Notes: generated by a model not told the origin, from the sequence alone. Shown: positions 23,546 to 33,057, counted from the stretch's first letter. The stretch is 64,000 nucleotides of DNA from Xenophilus sp. Marseille-Q4582 (GCF_916700565.1 NZ_CAKAKO010000003.1:868001-932000); one strand, 5' to 3'. Made by a program: numbers and translations.

Positions 23546-24397
23546 ATGACCGCCCAACTGATCGACGGCAATGCCCTCGCCCGCCAGATCCGCGCCGACG
23601 TCTCCGGCCGCACCGCCGCCCTCCAGGCGCGCGGCATCCAGCCCACCCTGGCCATCGTGCTGGTCGGCGACGACCCGGCGAGCCAGGTGTACGTGAAGCA
23701 CAAGGTCAACGACAGCAGCGAGACCGGCCTGGTCGCGAACCTCGAGCGGCACCCCGCCGGCATGAGCGAAGCGGCCCTGCTGGCCCGCATCCACGCGCTG
23801 AACGACGACCCGGCCGTGCACGGCATCCTCGTGCAATTGCCGCTGCCGAAGCACATGGACAGCCACAAGGTGATCGAGGCCATCTCGCCCGCCAAGGACG
23901 TCGACGGCTTCCACGTCGCCAGTGCCGGCGCCCTCATGGTCGGCCAGCCGGGCTTCTGGCCCTGCACGCCGCACGGCTGCCTGAAGATGCTCGACAGCAT
24001 CGGCTACGAACTGCGCGGCAAGCATGCCGTGGTCATCGGCCGCAGCAACATCGTCGGCAAGCCCATGGCCATGATGCTGCTGGGCCGCAGCGCCACCGTG
24101 ACCATCTGCCACAGCGCCACGGCCGACCTGGGCGCCATCACGCGCCAGGCCGACGTGATCGTGGCCGCCGTGGGCAAGCAGAACCTGGTGACGGCCGACA
24201 TGGTCAAGCCCGGCGCCGTGGTGCTGGACGTGGGCATGAACCGCAATGCCGAAGGCAAGCTGTGCGGCGACGTGGATTTCGACGCCGTCAAGGAAGTGGC
24301 CAGCTGGATCACGCCCGTGCCGGGCGGCGTGGGCCCGATGACGCGGGCCATGCTGCTGGTGAACACGCTCGAGGCCGCAGAACGCGCGGCCGGCTGA
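23546..24397 (+). CDS. folD: Bifunctional methylenetetrahydrofolate dehydrogenase/cyclohydrolase
   Basis: FolD interconverts 5,10-methylene-, methenyl- and 10-formyl-tetrahydrofolate in one-carbon metabolism, using NADP. The protein has 283 residues, the usual size. Family motifs are [11 protein letters not shown] with the catalytic lysine, [19 protein letters not shown], and the cofactor-binding [14 protein letters not shown]. The C-terminal [15 protein letters not shown] is also characteristic. The ATG at 23546 ([14 protein letters not shown]) is the family-like start; open frame upstream reads through the regulator gene in another frame and is not coding. It is followed 81 bp later by the M3 oligopeptidase gene. 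Confidence 0.97.
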   Translation: MTAQLIDGNALARQIRADVSGRTAALQARGIQPTLAIVLVGDDPASQVYVKHKVNDSSETGLVANLERHPAGMSEAALLARIHALNDDPAVHGILVQLPLPKHMDSHKVIEAISPAKDVDGFHVASAGALMVGQPGFWPCTPHGCLKMLDSIGYELRGKHAVVIGRSNIVGKPMAMMLLGRSATVTICHSATADLGAITRQADVIVAAVGKQNLVTADMVKPGAVVLDVGMNRNAEGKLCGDVDFDAVKEVASWITPVPGGVGPMTRAMLLVNTLEAAERAAG

Positions 24398-24478
24398 GAC
24401 CGCGGCCACTCGGCCATCGCCCCGCCGCATCGCGGCGATGCAGGCGCCGCGCCTTGAAGCACGCGCGCCTGCCACAAA

Positions 24479-26536
24479 ATGCCCTCCATGACCTCTCCCC
24501 TGCTCGACTTCCAAGACCTGCCCCTGTTTGACCAGATCCGTCCGGAGCATGTCGGCCCGGCGGTCGACGTGTTGCTCCAGGAAGCCGTGACAGCGCTGGA
24601 GCAGGTGACGGCGCCGGACTTCCCGGCCGACTGGACCGCCATCGCCCGGGTGCTGGACGTCGCCACCGAACGCCTGTCGCGCGCCTGGAACGCGGTGGGC
24701 CACCTGAACGCCGTGGCCGACACGCCCGAGCTGCGCGCCGCCTACAACGAGGCGATGCCGCGCGTGACGGCCTTCTGGACGCAGCTCGGCTCGGACGAGC
24801 GCCTGTATGCCAAGTACAAGGCCATCGATCCGGCCACGCTCACCGCGGAGCAGGCCCAGGCGCACCGCAATGCCGTGCGCAACTTCGTGCTGGGCGGGGC
24901 CGAACTGCGGGGGGCGGCCAAGGAGCGCTTCGCGCAGATCCAGGAGCGCCAGGCCGAACTGAGCCAGAAGTTCAGCGAACATGCCCTGGACGCCACGGAT
25001 GCCTTCGCCTACTTCGCCGAGCGCGACGAACTGGACGGCCTGCCGGAAGACGTGATTGCCGCCGCCCGTGCGGGCGCCGAGGCGCAAGGCAAAGCCGGCT
25101 ACAGGCTCACGCTCAAGATGCCCTGCTACCTGCCGGTGATGCAGTTCGCCAAGAGCAGCGCCCTGCGCGAGCGGCTGTACCGCGCCTACGTCACGCGCGC
25201 CAGCGAACTGGGCGATCCGGCTTTCGACAACACGGCGCTGATCACCGAGATCCTGGCGCTGCGCGAGGAAGAGGCGAAGCTGCTGGGCTACCCGAACTTC
25301 GGCGCCCTGTCGGTCGTGCCCAAGATGGCCGAATCGCCCGAACAGGTGACCGGCTTCCTGCGCGATCTGGCTTCTCGCGCGCGGCCCTACGGCCAGCGCG
25401 ACGTGGCGGAACTGCGCCAGTTCGCGGCCAGTGAACTGGGTCTGGCCGATCCGCAGCCCTGGGACTGGAGCTACATCGGCGAGAAGCTCAAGGAGGCGCG
25501 CTACGCCTTCAGCGAGCAGGAGGTGAAACAGTACTTCCCGGCGCCCAAGGTGCTGGCCGGCCTGTTCAAGATCGTCGAGACCCTGTTCGAAGTCAGCATC
25601 CGCCGCGACAGCGCGCCCGTGTGGCATCCCACGGTGGAGTTCTACCGCATCGAACGCCAGGGCCAGAAGGTTGGCCAGTTCTACCTTGACCCCTCGGCCC
25701 GCGTCGGCAAGCGCGGCGGCGCCTGGATGGACGACGTGCGTGCGCGCTGGCTGCGCCCCGACACCGGCGCCTTGCAGACGCCCGTCGCGCAGCTGGTGTG
25801 CAACTTCGCCGAAGGCGTGGATGGCAAGCCGCCGCTGCTCACGCACGACGACGTCATCACCCTCTTCCACGAGTTCGGCCACGGCCTGCACCACATGCTC
25901 ACGCAGGTGAACGAGCGCGATGTCTCGGGCATCAGCGGCGTCGAATGGGACGCGGTCGAGCTGCCCAGTCAGTTCATGGAGAACTTCTGCTGGGAGTGGG
26001 ACGTGCTCAGGCACATGACGGCCCACGCCGACACCGGCGAGCCGCTGCCGCGTTCGCTCTACGACAAGATGATCGCGGCCAAGAACTTCCAGAGCGGCAT
26101 GCAGACGCTGCGCCAGATCGAGTTCGCGCTGTTCGACATGCTGCTGCACACCGAATTCCATGCGGCCGGCGCGGCCCCCGGGGCCGTGATGGCACTGCTG
26201 GGCCAGGTGCGCGACGAAGTGGCCGTGCTGCCTTCGCCGCCCTTCAGCCGCACGCCGCACACGTTCACCCACATCTTCTCGGGCGGCTATGCCGCGGGCT
26301 ACTACAGCTACAAGTGGGCCGAAGTACTGAGCGCCGATGCCTACGCCGCCTTCGAAGAAACCGCGGGCGCGGACGGCCTGCCCAGCGTGGAAACCGGCCG
26401 GCGCTACCGCCAGGCCATCCTCGAAGCAGGCGGCAGCCGCAGCGCCATGGATTCGTTCAAGGCCTTCCGCGGCCGCGAGCCCCAGCTCGACGCGCTGCTG
26501 CGCCACCAGGGCATGGCCGAACCGCTCGCCGCCTGA
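24479..26536 (+). CDS. prlC: M3-family oligopeptidase (oligopeptidase A type)
   Basis: This cytosolic zinc metallopeptidase degrades short peptides, including signal peptide fragments in the E. coli counterpart. The protein has 685 residues, the usual length. The zinc-binding HEFGH is at about residues 464-468 (TLFHEFGHGLHH), and the third ligand glutamate lies downstream in the block WDAVELPSQFMENFCW. The C-terminal HIFSGGYAAGYYSYKWAEVL is characteristic of the family. A second ATG nine bases downstream (24488) would give MTSPLLDFQDLP and is equally possible. It lies between folD and the glutaredoxin-like gene on the same strand. Confidence 0.95.
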   Translation: MPSMTSPLLDFQDLPLFDQIRPEHVGPAVDVLLQEAVTALEQVTAPDFPADWTAIARVLDVATERLSRAWNAVGHLNAVADTPELRAAYNEAMPRVTAFWTQLGSDERLYAKYKAIDPATLTAEQAQAHRNAVRNFVLGGAELRGAAKERFAQIQERQAELSQKFSEHALDATDAFAYFAERDELDGLPEDVIAAARAGAEAQGKAGYRLTLKMPCYLPVMQFAKSSALRERLYRAYVTRASELGDPAFDNTALITEILALREEEAKLLGYPNFGALSVVPKMAESPEQVTGFLRDLASRARPYGQRDVAELRQFAASELGLADPQPWDWSYIGEKLKEARYAFSEQEVKQYFPAPKVLAGLFKIVETLFEVSIRRDSAPVWHPTVEFYRIERQGQKVGQFYLDPSARVGKRGGAWMDDVRARWLRPDTGALQTPVAQLVCNFAEGVDGKPPLLTHDDVITLFHEFGHGLHHMLTQVNERDVSGISGVEWDAVELPSQFMENFCWEWDVLRHMTAHADTGEPLPRSLYDKMIAAKNFQSGMQTLRQIEFALFDMLLHTEFHAAGAAPGAVMALLGQVRDEVAVLPSPPFSRTPHTFTHIFSGGYAAGYYSYKWAEVLSADAYAAFEETAGADGLPSVETGRRYRQAILEAGGSRSAMDSFKAFRGREPQLDALLRHQGMAEPLAA

Positions 26537-26659
26537 AACCCTCTCGCGGCCAGGACGGTGGGCAGCCGGGAGCTCGTTCGCAGGCCTCCCGGACGCAGGC
26601 CTTCAGCCCGCGCGGCCTGCTGGGGTACGCTCGGGGTCTTCGCATTTCTCGACCCTTCC

Positions 26660-27328
26660 ATGCGCACCCGCCCTCTTCTTCACCTGGGCGCCCTGGGCCT
26701 GCTGTTCCTCGCAGGCGCGGCGGGCGCCCAGAACCTGTACCGCTCGGTGGACGCCCACGGCCGGGTGACCTATTCGGACCGCCCGCCTGCCGCCGGCAGC
26801 GCGCCGCCATCCAGTAGCACGGGCGCGGCAGGCCACGGCGCAGCAGGCGCAGCCGCAGCGGCAGCGACGGGCGCCCTGCCCTATGCCCTGCGCCAGACCG
26901 TGCAGCGCTACCCCGTCACGCTGTACACGAAGAACGATTGCGAGCCCTGCGCGGCCGGCCGCACGCTGCTGCAGACGCGCGGCATCCCTTTTGAAGAACG
27001 CACCGTGGGCACGCCGCAGGACGCCGCAGCGCTCGAACGCCTGAGCGGCCAGAACGCGCTGCCCCTGCTGACCGTGGGCAGCCAGCAGCTCAAGGGCTTC
27101 TCGGACGGAGAATGGTCGCGCTACCTGGATGCGGCCGGCTACGCGCCCAGCATCCAGTTGCCGGCGGGCTACCGCAACCCGCCCGCCCAGCCGCTGGTGG
27201 CCGTGAGCCCGGCCGTGCCGGCGGCATCCGCCGCACCTGCGCCGCCGGCTGCGCGCACACTGAGTGCCCCACCGCCGCCACCGCCCGGTACGCCGACCCC
27301 CGACAACCCGGCGGGCATCCGTTTCTAA
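26660..27328 (+). CDS. Exported DUF4124-glutaredoxin fusion protein
   Basis: The 222-residue protein has a signal peptide (MRTRPLLHLGALGLLFLAGA, cleaved near AGAQ). A DUF4124-like start follows (NLYRSVDAHGRVTYSDRPP, residues 25-43). After a Gly/Ala linker comes a glutaredoxin-like domain with the redox pair Cys94-Glu-Pro-Cys97 in LYTKNDCEPCAAG. The C-terminus is a long Pro/Ala-rich tail. It is therefore predicted to act in the periplasm or envelope as a thiol-disulfide protein; its partner is unknown. The ATG at 26660 is chosen because it starts the signal peptide. It stands 123 bp after the oligopeptidase gene. Confidence 0.82.
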   Translation: MRTRPLLHLGALGLLFLAGAAGAQNLYRSVDAHGRVTYSDRPPAAGSAPPSSSTGAAGHGAAGAAAAAATGALPYALRQTVQRYPVTLYTKNDCEPCAAGRTLLQTRGIPFEERTVGTPQDAAALERLSGQNALPLLTVGSQQLKGFSDGEWSRYLDAAGYAPSIQLPAGYRNPPAQPLVAVSPAVPAASAAPAPPAARTLSAPPPPPPGTPTPDNPAGIRF

Positions 27329-27382
27329 GCGCGGCCCGCACTCCCCTGTTCAGCGCGCGACCGCCGCTGCGCCCGCGCGCGC

Positions 27383-28072
27383 TCAGGCGTACTTGAGCGT
27401 CTGCACGCCCTCGGGCGTGGCAAGCAGGCAGACCTGCGCCTTCTGGTGCGCGAACACGCCCACCGTGACCACGCCGGGCCACTGGTTCACTTCCGTTTCG
27501 AAGGCCAGCGGATCGGTGATGCGCAAGCCGCGCACGTCCAGGATGTGCTGGCCGTTGTCGGTCACCAGCGGCGCGCCGTCCTTCATGCGCAGCGCGGCCT
27601 GGCCGCCCTTCGCCGCGAACTGGCGCACCAGGCGCTGGGCGGCCATCGGGATCACCTCGACCGGCACCGGGAAGGCGCCCAGCGCATGCACCCGCTTGGA
27701 CACATCGGCGATGCAGACGAAGCTGCGCGACTGCGCCGCCACGATCTTCTCGCGCGTGAGCGCCGCACCGCCGCCCTTGACCATGTGGCCCTGGCCATCG
27801 ATCTCGTCGGCGCCGTCGATGTAGACGGCGAGTTCGTCCACCGCGTTGCTGTCGAAAACGGGAATGCCCAGCGCCTGCAGGCGCTCGGTGGAGGCGACGG
27901 AGCTGGACACCGCGCCGCGGATCTGGTCCTTGATCGTGGCGAGGGCGTCGATGAACTTGTTGACCGTGGAGCCCGTGCCCACGCCCACGATTTCGCCGCG
28001 CACCACGTAATCCAGCGCCGCGCGGCCCACGAGGGTCTTGAGTTCATCCTGGGTCATCGGGGCGCTCGTCAT
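27383..28072 (-). CDS. rpiA: Ribose-5-phosphate isomerase A
   Basis: RpiA interconverts ribose 5-phosphate and ribulose 5-phosphate in the pentose phosphate pathway. The 229-residue protein shows the family motifs [16 protein letters not shown] (phosphate binding), YIDGADEID with the catalytic acid, and [14 protein letters not shown] with the catalytic lysine region. The C-terminal [18 protein letters not shown] is also typical. ATGs at 28072 and 28057 are both in frame; I took the first. It is divergent from pyrD with a gap of 44 bp, so the two promoters must overlap or lie within coding sequence. Confidence 0.97.
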   Translation of the reverse strand: MTSAPMTQDELKTLVGRAALDYVVRGEIVGVGTGSTVNKFIDALATIKDQIRGAVSSSVASTERLQALGIPVFDSNAVDELAVYIDGADEIDGQGHMVKGGGAALTREKIVAAQSRSFVCIADVSKRVHALGAFPVPVEVIPMAAQRLVRQFAAKGGQAALRMKDGAPLVTDNGQHILDVRGLRITDPLAFETEVNQWPGVVTVGVFAHQKAQVCLLATPEGVQTLKYA

Positions 28073-28116
28073 CGGGGAGAATCCTGGGTTCGTCTGAAGA
28101 AGCCGCGAATTATCCG

Positions 28117-29196
28117 ATGCCCATTCCCTTCCCCGGTCTTTCCGGCCTCTATGGTCTGGCACGGCCCCTGCTTTTCAGCATGGACGCCGAGGCCGCGCAC
28201 GAGCTGACCCTGGACAACCTGGCCCGCACGCAGCACACGCCGCTGGCCTGCCTCTATGCAGCCGCGCGCGTGGACGACCCCGTCACGCTGGCGGGCCTGC
28301 ACTTTCCCAACCGGGTGGGCCTGGCCGCGGGGCTGGACAAGAACGCCCGCTGCATCGATGCCTTCTGCGCCATGGGTTTCGGCTTCGTCGAGGTCGGCAC
28401 GGTCACGCCGCGCGCCCAGCCCGGCAACCCCCGGCCGCGCATGTTCCGCCTGCCGGCGGCCGACGCGCTGATCAACCGCCTGGGCTTCAACAATGAAGGC
28501 CTGGACGCCTTCGTGGCCAATGTGCAGCGTGCGCGCTTCCGGCAACAGGCACAGGCCCGCGGGCGGGCGCCCATGCTGCTGGGCCTGAACATCGGCAAGA
28601 ATGCCGACACGCCCATCGAGCGTGCGGTGGACGACTACCGGCTCGGCCTGCGCGGCGTGTATCCGCATGCCGACTATGTGACGATCAACATCTCCAGCCC
28701 CAACACGGCCAACCTGCGCAGCCTGCAAAGCGATGCCGCGCTGGACGCCCTGCTCGGCGCGCTCAAGGAAGAGCATGCGCGCCTGGCGCAGTCGCAGGAG
28801 CGGCACGTGCCCATGTTCCTCAAGATCGCGCCGGACCTGGACGCCACCCAGGTGGACGTGATCGCCGCCACACTGCGGCGGCAAGGCCTGGACGGCGTGA
28901 TCGCCACCAACACCACGCTCGCGCGCGACGCGGTGGCGGGCCTGCCGCATGCGCAGGAGGCGGGCGGCCTGTCGGGCGCGCCCGTGCGCGAGGGCAGCAA
29001 CCGCGTGATCGCGCAGTTGCGCACGGCGCTGGGCCCGGACTTTCCCATCATCGGCGTGGGCGGCATCCTGAGCGCAGCGGATGCCCTGGCCAAGCGCGAA
29101 GCCGGGGCCGACGTGGTGCAGGTCTACACCGGCCTGATCTACCGCGGCCCGGCGCTGGTGACACAGGCGGCTCGCGCCCTGGCGTACGGCCGCTGA
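28117..29196 (+). CDS. pyrD: Dihydroorotate dehydrogenase (quinone), class 2
   Basis: This FMN enzyme oxidises dihydroorotate to orotate in pyrimidine synthesis and donates electrons to membrane quinone. The 359-residue length and the N-terminal amphipathic segment ([20 protein letters not shown]) mark the membrane-associated class 2 type. Motifs include [41 protein letters not shown] and [18 protein letters not shown] with the catalytic serine. The FMN-binding [13 protein letters not shown] is near the C-terminus. The ATG at 28117 is close after the rpiA divergent start. A clear terminator lies about 105 bp downstream. Confidence 0.97.
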   Translation: MPIPFPGLSGLYGLARPLLFSMDAEAAHELTLDNLARTQHTPLACLYAAARVDDPVTLAGLHFPNRVGLAAGLDKNARCIDAFCAMGFGFVEVGTVTPRAQPGNPRPRMFRLPAADALINRLGFNNEGLDAFVANVQRARFRQQAQARGRAPMLLGLNIGKNADTPIERAVDDYRLGLRGVYPHADYVTINISSPNTANLRSLQSDAALDALLGALKEEHARLAQSQERHVPMFLKIAPDLDATQVDVIAATLRRQGLDGVIATNTTLARDAVAGLPHAQEAGGLSGAPVREGSNRVIAQLRTALGPDFPIIGVGGILSAADALAKREAGADVVQVYTGLIYRGPALVTQAARALAYGR

Positions 29197-29222
29197 GCCC
29201 CGGCTTCCGTCACGCCTGAAAG

Positions 29223-29296
29223 ATGGTCCCTCGCTCCCCCGCTGCGCGAGGTCGGTGGCCCTCCGGGGGAGCGCTTGTCATCTGGGGGCGGCCCGG
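29223..29296 (+). repeat. Dispersed 74-bp intergenic repeat, copy B
   Basis: This stretch between pyrD and its terminator can be aligned along its length with the segment at 60808-60881 read on the minus strand. Shared blocks include CGCGAGGTC and the ending TCATC(T)TGGGGGCGGCCCGG (approximate). It contains an imperfect inverted repeat (CTCCCCC/GGGGGAG). It looks like a member of a REP-like family. Confidence 0.6.
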
Positions 29297-29301
29297 CGGT
29301 G

Positions 29302-29334
29302 AAGAACCGGCGCAGGAAGCGCCGGTTCTTGTTT
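29302..29334 (+). terminator. Rho-independent terminator of pyrD
   Basis: A perfect 11-bp stem (29302-29312 with 29320-29330, 7-base loop) is followed by GTTT. It lies directly after repeat copy B. Confidence 0.8.
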
Positions 29335-29375
29335 CCGGCCGGCCGTCGGCCGGCTGCCCGGTGCGCCTGCGGCGC

Positions 29376-30065
29376 TCAGCGCAACTTCCACAGAATGGGC
29401 AGGGCCCATCCGGCCACCCGCAGCAGGCGCCGCGGACCGATGGCGGCCAGGGCCACGGCCGCAGCCGCGCCTGCAGCCATGGGGTGCTCGCGCGCCAGGC
29501 GCAAGGCCTTTTCCGAGGTGCTCTCGGGCCGGGGCGCTTCGTCGGCCACGGCCTCCATGCGCTCCTGCAGGGCCAGCCGGCGGCGCTGGCGTTCGATGCG
29601 GTCCACCAGTTCCTGCCGCGTGGCCGGGCGCACCTTCGGCGGCCTGTCCTCGTCGCCGAAGCGCTGCTCCAGCCAGTCGCGGTCGCGTGCGAGTTCGTCG
29701 CGCGCCACCGCCACCGTGGGCGGCGTGTCCTGGATGGTCGCCAGCAGCGCCCACAGCGCCCCACCCCACAGCACCAGCCAGGCCAGGGCCACGGCCCAGG
29801 CCGCGGTCGCGCGGTAGGACGTGTCCCAGAACTGGACGATGACGGCCACCGACAGCAGCGCCGTCATCATGAAGGTCAGGCCCACCAGCGCCAGCAGCAG
29901 CAGCAGCAGGCGGCGCAGGCGCAGCTTTTCCTCGTCCCAGGCCATGCGCAGCAGCTGCACACGGTCCTCGGCGGCCATCACGCCTTCGCCCAGCACTTCG
30001 CGTGCATGCGCGATGCGGCGCTCGATGCCGAGCAATGCCAGCAACTGCTTCATGGGCGCCTCCAC
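29376..30065 (-). CDS. YqjE-like membrane protein (phage holin/holin-X family)
   Basis: The 229-residue protein has two hydrophobic segments at about 52-75 (RLLLLLLALVGLTFMMTALL) and 88-110 (TAAWAVALAWLVLWGGALWA). These are followed by a charged, helical cytoplasmic stretch and a C-terminal Ala-rich segment (AAGAAAAVALAAIGPRRLL). It fits the YqjE / holin-X superfamily of stress-related inner membrane proteins, not a phage lysis gene. The C-terminal part resembles YqjK, so it may be a YqjE-YqjK fusion; this is inference. An ATG 12 bases inside (30053, MKQLLALLG) is a possible start. It follows the YqjD-like gene by 47 bp in the same direction. Confidence 0.75.
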   Translation of the reverse strand: MEAPMKQLLALLGIERRIAHAREVLGEGVMAAEDRVQLLRMAWDEEKLRLRRLLLLLLALVGLTFMMTALLSVAVIVQFWDTSYRATAAWAVALAWLVLWGGALWALLATIQDTPPTVAVARDELARDRDWLEQRFGDEDRPPKVRPATRQELVDRIERQRRRLALQERMEAVADEAPRPESTSEKALRLAREHPMAAGAAAAVALAAIGPRRLLRVAGWALPILWKLR

Positions 30066-30112
30066 GGCGCCGCGCCCTCGACGCTCGGTTGTCGTGCCAT
30101 CCGCACCGGGCT

Positions 30113-30424
30113 TCAGCGGCGGCTGCCCAGCACCAGGCCCACGAGCACGCCCACGGCCAGGGCGGCGCCGGCGATCTGCCAGGGTTCGTCGTGCGCGTAC
30201 ACGTTGGCGGTATGCGCGGCATCCTTGGCCTTCCGGGCGGCCAGGCGGCTCTTCTCGGCCGCCAGCGCACGCACCACGGTCATCTTGGATTCAACGCGCT
30301 GTTTGAGCTTGCGGACTTCTTCCTTGGATGCCAGTTCGGTGTCGGACAGCACGTTCTTGACGTCTTGCGCCAGGTCTTCGACCACGGCATTGGCACGCGC
30401 TTCGAGATTGTTGGATGCGGACAT
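30113..30424 (-). CDS. YqjD/ElaB-like DUF883 protein
   Basis: This 103-residue protein belongs to the DUF883 (ElaB/YqjD/YgaM) family. It has a long helical, charged N-terminal part (LEARANAVVEDLAQDVKNVL onward) and a single C-terminal membrane anchor with glycine motif (IAGAALAVGVLVGLVLGSRR). E. coli relatives are tail-anchored and bind ribosomes in stationary phase; whether that holds here is not shown. GAAGG-type purines precede the ATG at 30424. The gene forms a pair with the YqjE-like gene downstream. Confidence 0.88.
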   Translation of the reverse strand: MSASNNLEARANAVVEDLAQDVKNVLSDTELASKEEVRKLKQRVESKMTVVRALAAEKSRLAARKAKDAAHTANVYAHDEPWQIAGAALAVGVLVGLVLGSRR

Positions 30425-30539
30425 GGAAGAACCTTCCCCTCAGTGAATTCCAGACATCGGCCCCATGCCGACGATGAGCACGCCTGCAAACGGCGTGCCG
30501 GCCATGTTACCCCCAGCGCCCGGGGCCACGGCCCATGCC

Positions 30540-31646
30540 CTAGCGTTCACGATGGAGTAAGGCCGTGACATGGTCCGCGATGGCCAGGCTGCTGGTGAGC
30601 CCGGGCGACTCGATGCCGAAGAGATTGACGAGACCCTGCACGCCATGCTCCTGTGGCCCCTGGATCAGGAAGTCGGCCGCGGCCTCGCCCGGGCCGCTGA
30701 TCTTCGGCCGCATGCCCGCATAGCCCGGCATCAGCGCGCCATCGGCCAGCGCGGGCCAGTAGCGGCGCACCTCGGCATAGAAGGCCTGGCCCCGCGCGGG
30801 GTCCACCTCCAGGTCGGCGGGCGATTCCACCCATTGCACGTCGGGCCCGAACTTCGCCTGCCCGCCCAGGTCCAGCGTCAGGTGCACGCCCAGGCCCGCG
30901 GCTTCGGGCACGGGATAGATGAGCCGGCTGAACGGCGCGCGCCCCGACAGCACGAAGTAGTTGCCCTTCGCCCAGTGAGCTACAGGCACGTGTTCGGGCC
31001 CCAGGCCCGCGAAGCGCCGCGCCAGGGCGGGCGCCTGCAGGCCGGCGGCATTGACGACGGTGCGGCACAGCCACTCGCCACCGTCTGCGGTCCTCAGCAC
31101 GATGCCTTCGGGCCGGACCTGCGCGGCATCGACACCTGAGCGCAGCGCCAGCAGGCCGCCCGCGTGCTCCAGGTCGCCCTGCAGGCTCAGCATGAGCGCA
31201 TGGCTGTCGATGATGCCCGTGCTGGGGGAATGCAATGCGGCCACGCAATGCAAGGCGGGCTCCATCGCTTTCGCTTGCGCGGCATCGATCAGCGCCAGGT
31301 CATGCACGCCGTTGGCCGCAGCCTTGGCCTGGATGCCCTGCAGCGCGGCCAGCTGCGCATCGCTGGTCGCGACGATCAGCTTGCCGCAGCGGCGGTGCGG
31401 CACGCCGCGCGCCTCGGCATAGGCATAGAGCTGGTCGCGCCCCTGGACGCAGAGACGCGCCTTCAACGACCCCTGGGGGTAGTAGATGCCGGCGTGGATG
31501 ACTTCGCTGTTGCGCGAACTGGTGCCGGTGCCGATGGCGCCTTCGGACTCGAGCACGAGCACCTCGCGCCCCTGCAGGGCCAGCGCACGCCCCACGGCCA
31601 GCCCCACCACGCCCGCGCCTATGACCACGCAATCGATTTTTTCCAT
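30540..31646 (-). CDS. FAD-dependent oxidoreductase (L-2-hydroxyglutarate dehydrogenase-like)
   Basis: The 368-residue protein is a DAO-superfamily flavoprotein. The N-terminal FAD motif is [17 protein letters not shown], followed by the LhgO-like [20 protein letters not shown]. Further blocks are [20 protein letters not shown] and [15 protein letters not shown] at the C-terminus. This pattern is closest to the LhgO/L2HGDH group, which oxidises L-2-hydroxyglutarate to 2-oxoglutarate, but other 2-hydroxyacid or amino acid substrates are possible. The ATG at 31646 gives [12 protein letters not shown]. It lies downstream of a tRNA gene that has its own terminator. Confidence 0.85.
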   Translation of the reverse strand: MEKIDCVVIGAGVVGLAVGRALALQGREVLVLESEGAIGTGTSSRNSEVIHAGIYYPQGSLKARLCVQGRDQLYAYAEARGVPHRRCGKLIVATSDAQLAALQGIQAKAAANGVHDLALIDAAQAKAMEPALHCVAALHSPSTGIIDSHALMLSLQGDLEHAGGLLALRSGVDAAQVRPEGIVLRTADGGEWLCRTVVNAAGLQAPALARRFAGLGPEHVPVAHWAKGNYFVLSGRAPFSRLIYPVPEAAGLGVHLTLDLGGQAKFGPDVQWVESPADLEVDPARGQAFYAEVRRYWPALADGALMPGYAGMRPKISGPGEAAADFLIQGPQEHGVQGLVNLFGIESPGLTSSLAIADHVTALLHRER

Positions 31647-31728
31647 GCCGCGAGCTTAGCCGCAGCGCGCCACGCATCGCGGCCGACCCGACCAGGCCAA
31701 GCCAGGCCGAGCCAGAAGCGGACGCGAA

Positions 31729-31762
31729 AAAGCGAACGGCACCCGAAGGTGCCGTTCGCTTG
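31729..31762 (-). terminator. Terminator after tRNA-Val
   Basis: A perfect 14-bp stem (31730-31743 with 31748-31761, tetraloop TTCG on the minus strand) is followed by TTTTTCG. It directly follows the tRNA CCA end. Confidence 0.9.
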
Positions 31763-31766
31763 GAAT

Positions 31767-31841
31767 TGGTGGGCGATAGTGGGATCGAACCACTGACCCC
31801 TGCAGTGTGAATGCAGTGCTCTACCCCTGAGCTAATCGCCC
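31767..31841 (-). tRNA. tRNA-Val (anticodon CAC)
   Basis: Read on the minus strand, the cloverleaf has the acceptor arm GGGCGAT/ATCGCCC, a D arm containing GCTCAGGGGTAGAGC, the anticodon stem CTGCA/TGCAG with loop TTCACAC (anticodon CAC, decoding GTG), and the T arm GGTTCGATCC. The discriminator A and the CCA end are encoded. Confidence 0.96.
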
Positions 31842-31903
31842 GAAGAAGCCGCCGGGTGCTGCGTCTTCCCGTCTTCGCCAGCAGTGCTGAGCGAAGACTT
31901 AAA

Positions 31904-32626
31904 TTATGCCACAGTTTTTTCCTCGTACGCACGAAAGATCGTTTTTCCGCCGCTGGCCTTGTCCAGCTCGCCCAGCACCTGCGCATGCGCGCTCAACTCG
32001 TCGTCGGAGGCGAGCAGCACGGGCAGCGTGAAGCCGCGCAGGTCGACCTGCTCCAGCACCATGCCGGGGGCCGGTTCGTCGCTGGCCACTTCGATCAGCA
32101 GCGCATCCTGGCCTCGGGTGAGGTGGATGTAGACATCCGCCAGCAGTTGCGCGTCGAGCTTGGCGCCGTGGAACGTGCGGTTGGACCGGTCCACGCCGAA
32201 GCGGTCGCACAGGCCGTCGAGCGAATTGCGCTTGCCCGGGTAGAGCTGCTTGGCCATCACCAGCGTGTCGATCACCTCGCCCACGTGGCTGCGCAGCGGC
32301 GGCAGGCCGGCGCGCTCCAGTTCCTTGTTGAGGAAACCGACGTCGAAGGGTGCGTTGTGGATGATGAGCTCTGCACCGCTCAGGTAGGCCACGATGTCCG
32401 GGGCCAGAGTCTCGAAGCGCGGCTTGTCGGCCAGGAACTCGGTGGTCAGGCCGTGCACCTTCAAGGCGTCTTCATGGCTCTCCCGGTCAGGATTGAAATA
32501 CAGGTGCAGGTCGTTGCCCGTGAGCTTGCGGTTGAGCAGCTCCACGCAACCCAGCTCGATGATGCGGTCGCCGTTGTCGGCGGACAGGCCCGTGGTTTCG
32601 GTGTCGAGGACGATCTGGCGCGACAT
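31904..32626 (-). CDS. dnaQ: DnaQ-type DNA polymerase III epsilon subunit (3'-5' exonuclease)
   Basis: This is the proofreading exonuclease subunit of the replicative polymerase. The 240-residue protein has all three exonuclease motifs: Exo I VLDTETTGL, Exo II HNAPFDVGFLN and Exo III HGAKLDAQLLADVY with the catalytic His and Asp. The C-terminal region after about 185 is the expected alpha-binding tail. The length matches epsilon rather than the shorter free-standing exonucleases. The ATG at 32626 (MSRQIVLDTETTG) is standard. It follows the isc-linked ferredoxin gene on the same strand, 48 bp after its stop, and may be partly cotranscribed. Confidence 0.94.
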   Translation of the reverse strand: MSRQIVLDTETTGLSADNGDRIIELGCVELLNRKLTGNDLHLYFNPDRESHEDALKVHGLTTEFLADKPRFETLAPDIVAYLSGAELIIHNAPFDVGFLNKELERAGLPPLRSHVGEVIDTLVMAKQLYPGKRNSLDGLCDRFGVDRSNRTFHGAKLDAQLLADVYIHLTRGQDALLIEVASDEPAPGMVLEQVDLRGFTLPVLLASDDELSAHAQVLGELDKASGGKTIFRAYEEKTVA

Positions 32627-32674
32627 CCATGCTCCTTCAATGGCAGGCGGACAGCTCGAGCGCGAGGTGCACGC

Positions 32675-33013
32675 TCAGTGGTTTTCCTTGGCGTGGTTGA
32701 TGGAGTACTTCGGAATCTCCACCGTCACGTCCTGCTGCGCCAGGATGGCCTGGCAGGACAGGCGCGATTGCGGCTCCAGGCCCCAGGCGCGGTCCAGCAG
32801 ATCCTCTTCCTCCTCCTGCGCCTCGTTCAGCGAGGCATAGCCCTCGCGCACGATCACGTGGCAAGTGGTGCAGGCACAGCTCATGTCGCAGGCGTGCTCG
32901 ATGTTGATCTTGTTGTCGAGCAGGGCTTCGCAGATGGACGTGCCGGCCGGCGCCGTGATCTCGGCGCCCTCCGGGCAGTACTCCGCGTGAGGAAGGATCT
33001 TGATGATGGGCAT
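32675..33013 (-). CDS. fdx: ISC-type [2Fe-2S] ferredoxin
   Basis: This adrenodoxin-like ferredoxin supplies electrons for Fe-S cluster assembly by the Isc machinery. The 112-residue protein has the cluster ligands in CDMSCACTTC (Cys-X5-Cys-X2-Cys) and the fourth in RLSCQAIL. The ATG at 33013 (MPIIKILPHAEYCPEG) is the family start. It lies 44 bp after hscA. The small iscX gene that often follows fdx is not present; dnaQ comes next. Confidence 0.97.
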   Translation of the reverse strand: MPIIKILPHAEYCPEGAEITAPAGTSICEALLDNKINIEHACDMSCACTTCHVIVREGYASLNEAQEEEEDLLDRAWGLEPQSRLSCQAILAQQDVTVEIPKYSINHAKENH

Positions 33014-33057
33014 CGCGTGCTGGGTCGTTCCGTGTGGTTGTTCTAGAGGTCTAGGGT

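Noticed and set aside
29376-30065. Phage holin
   Set aside because: The holin-family name fits only the superfamily; the gene is paired with a YqjD-like gene and there are no phage genes nearby.
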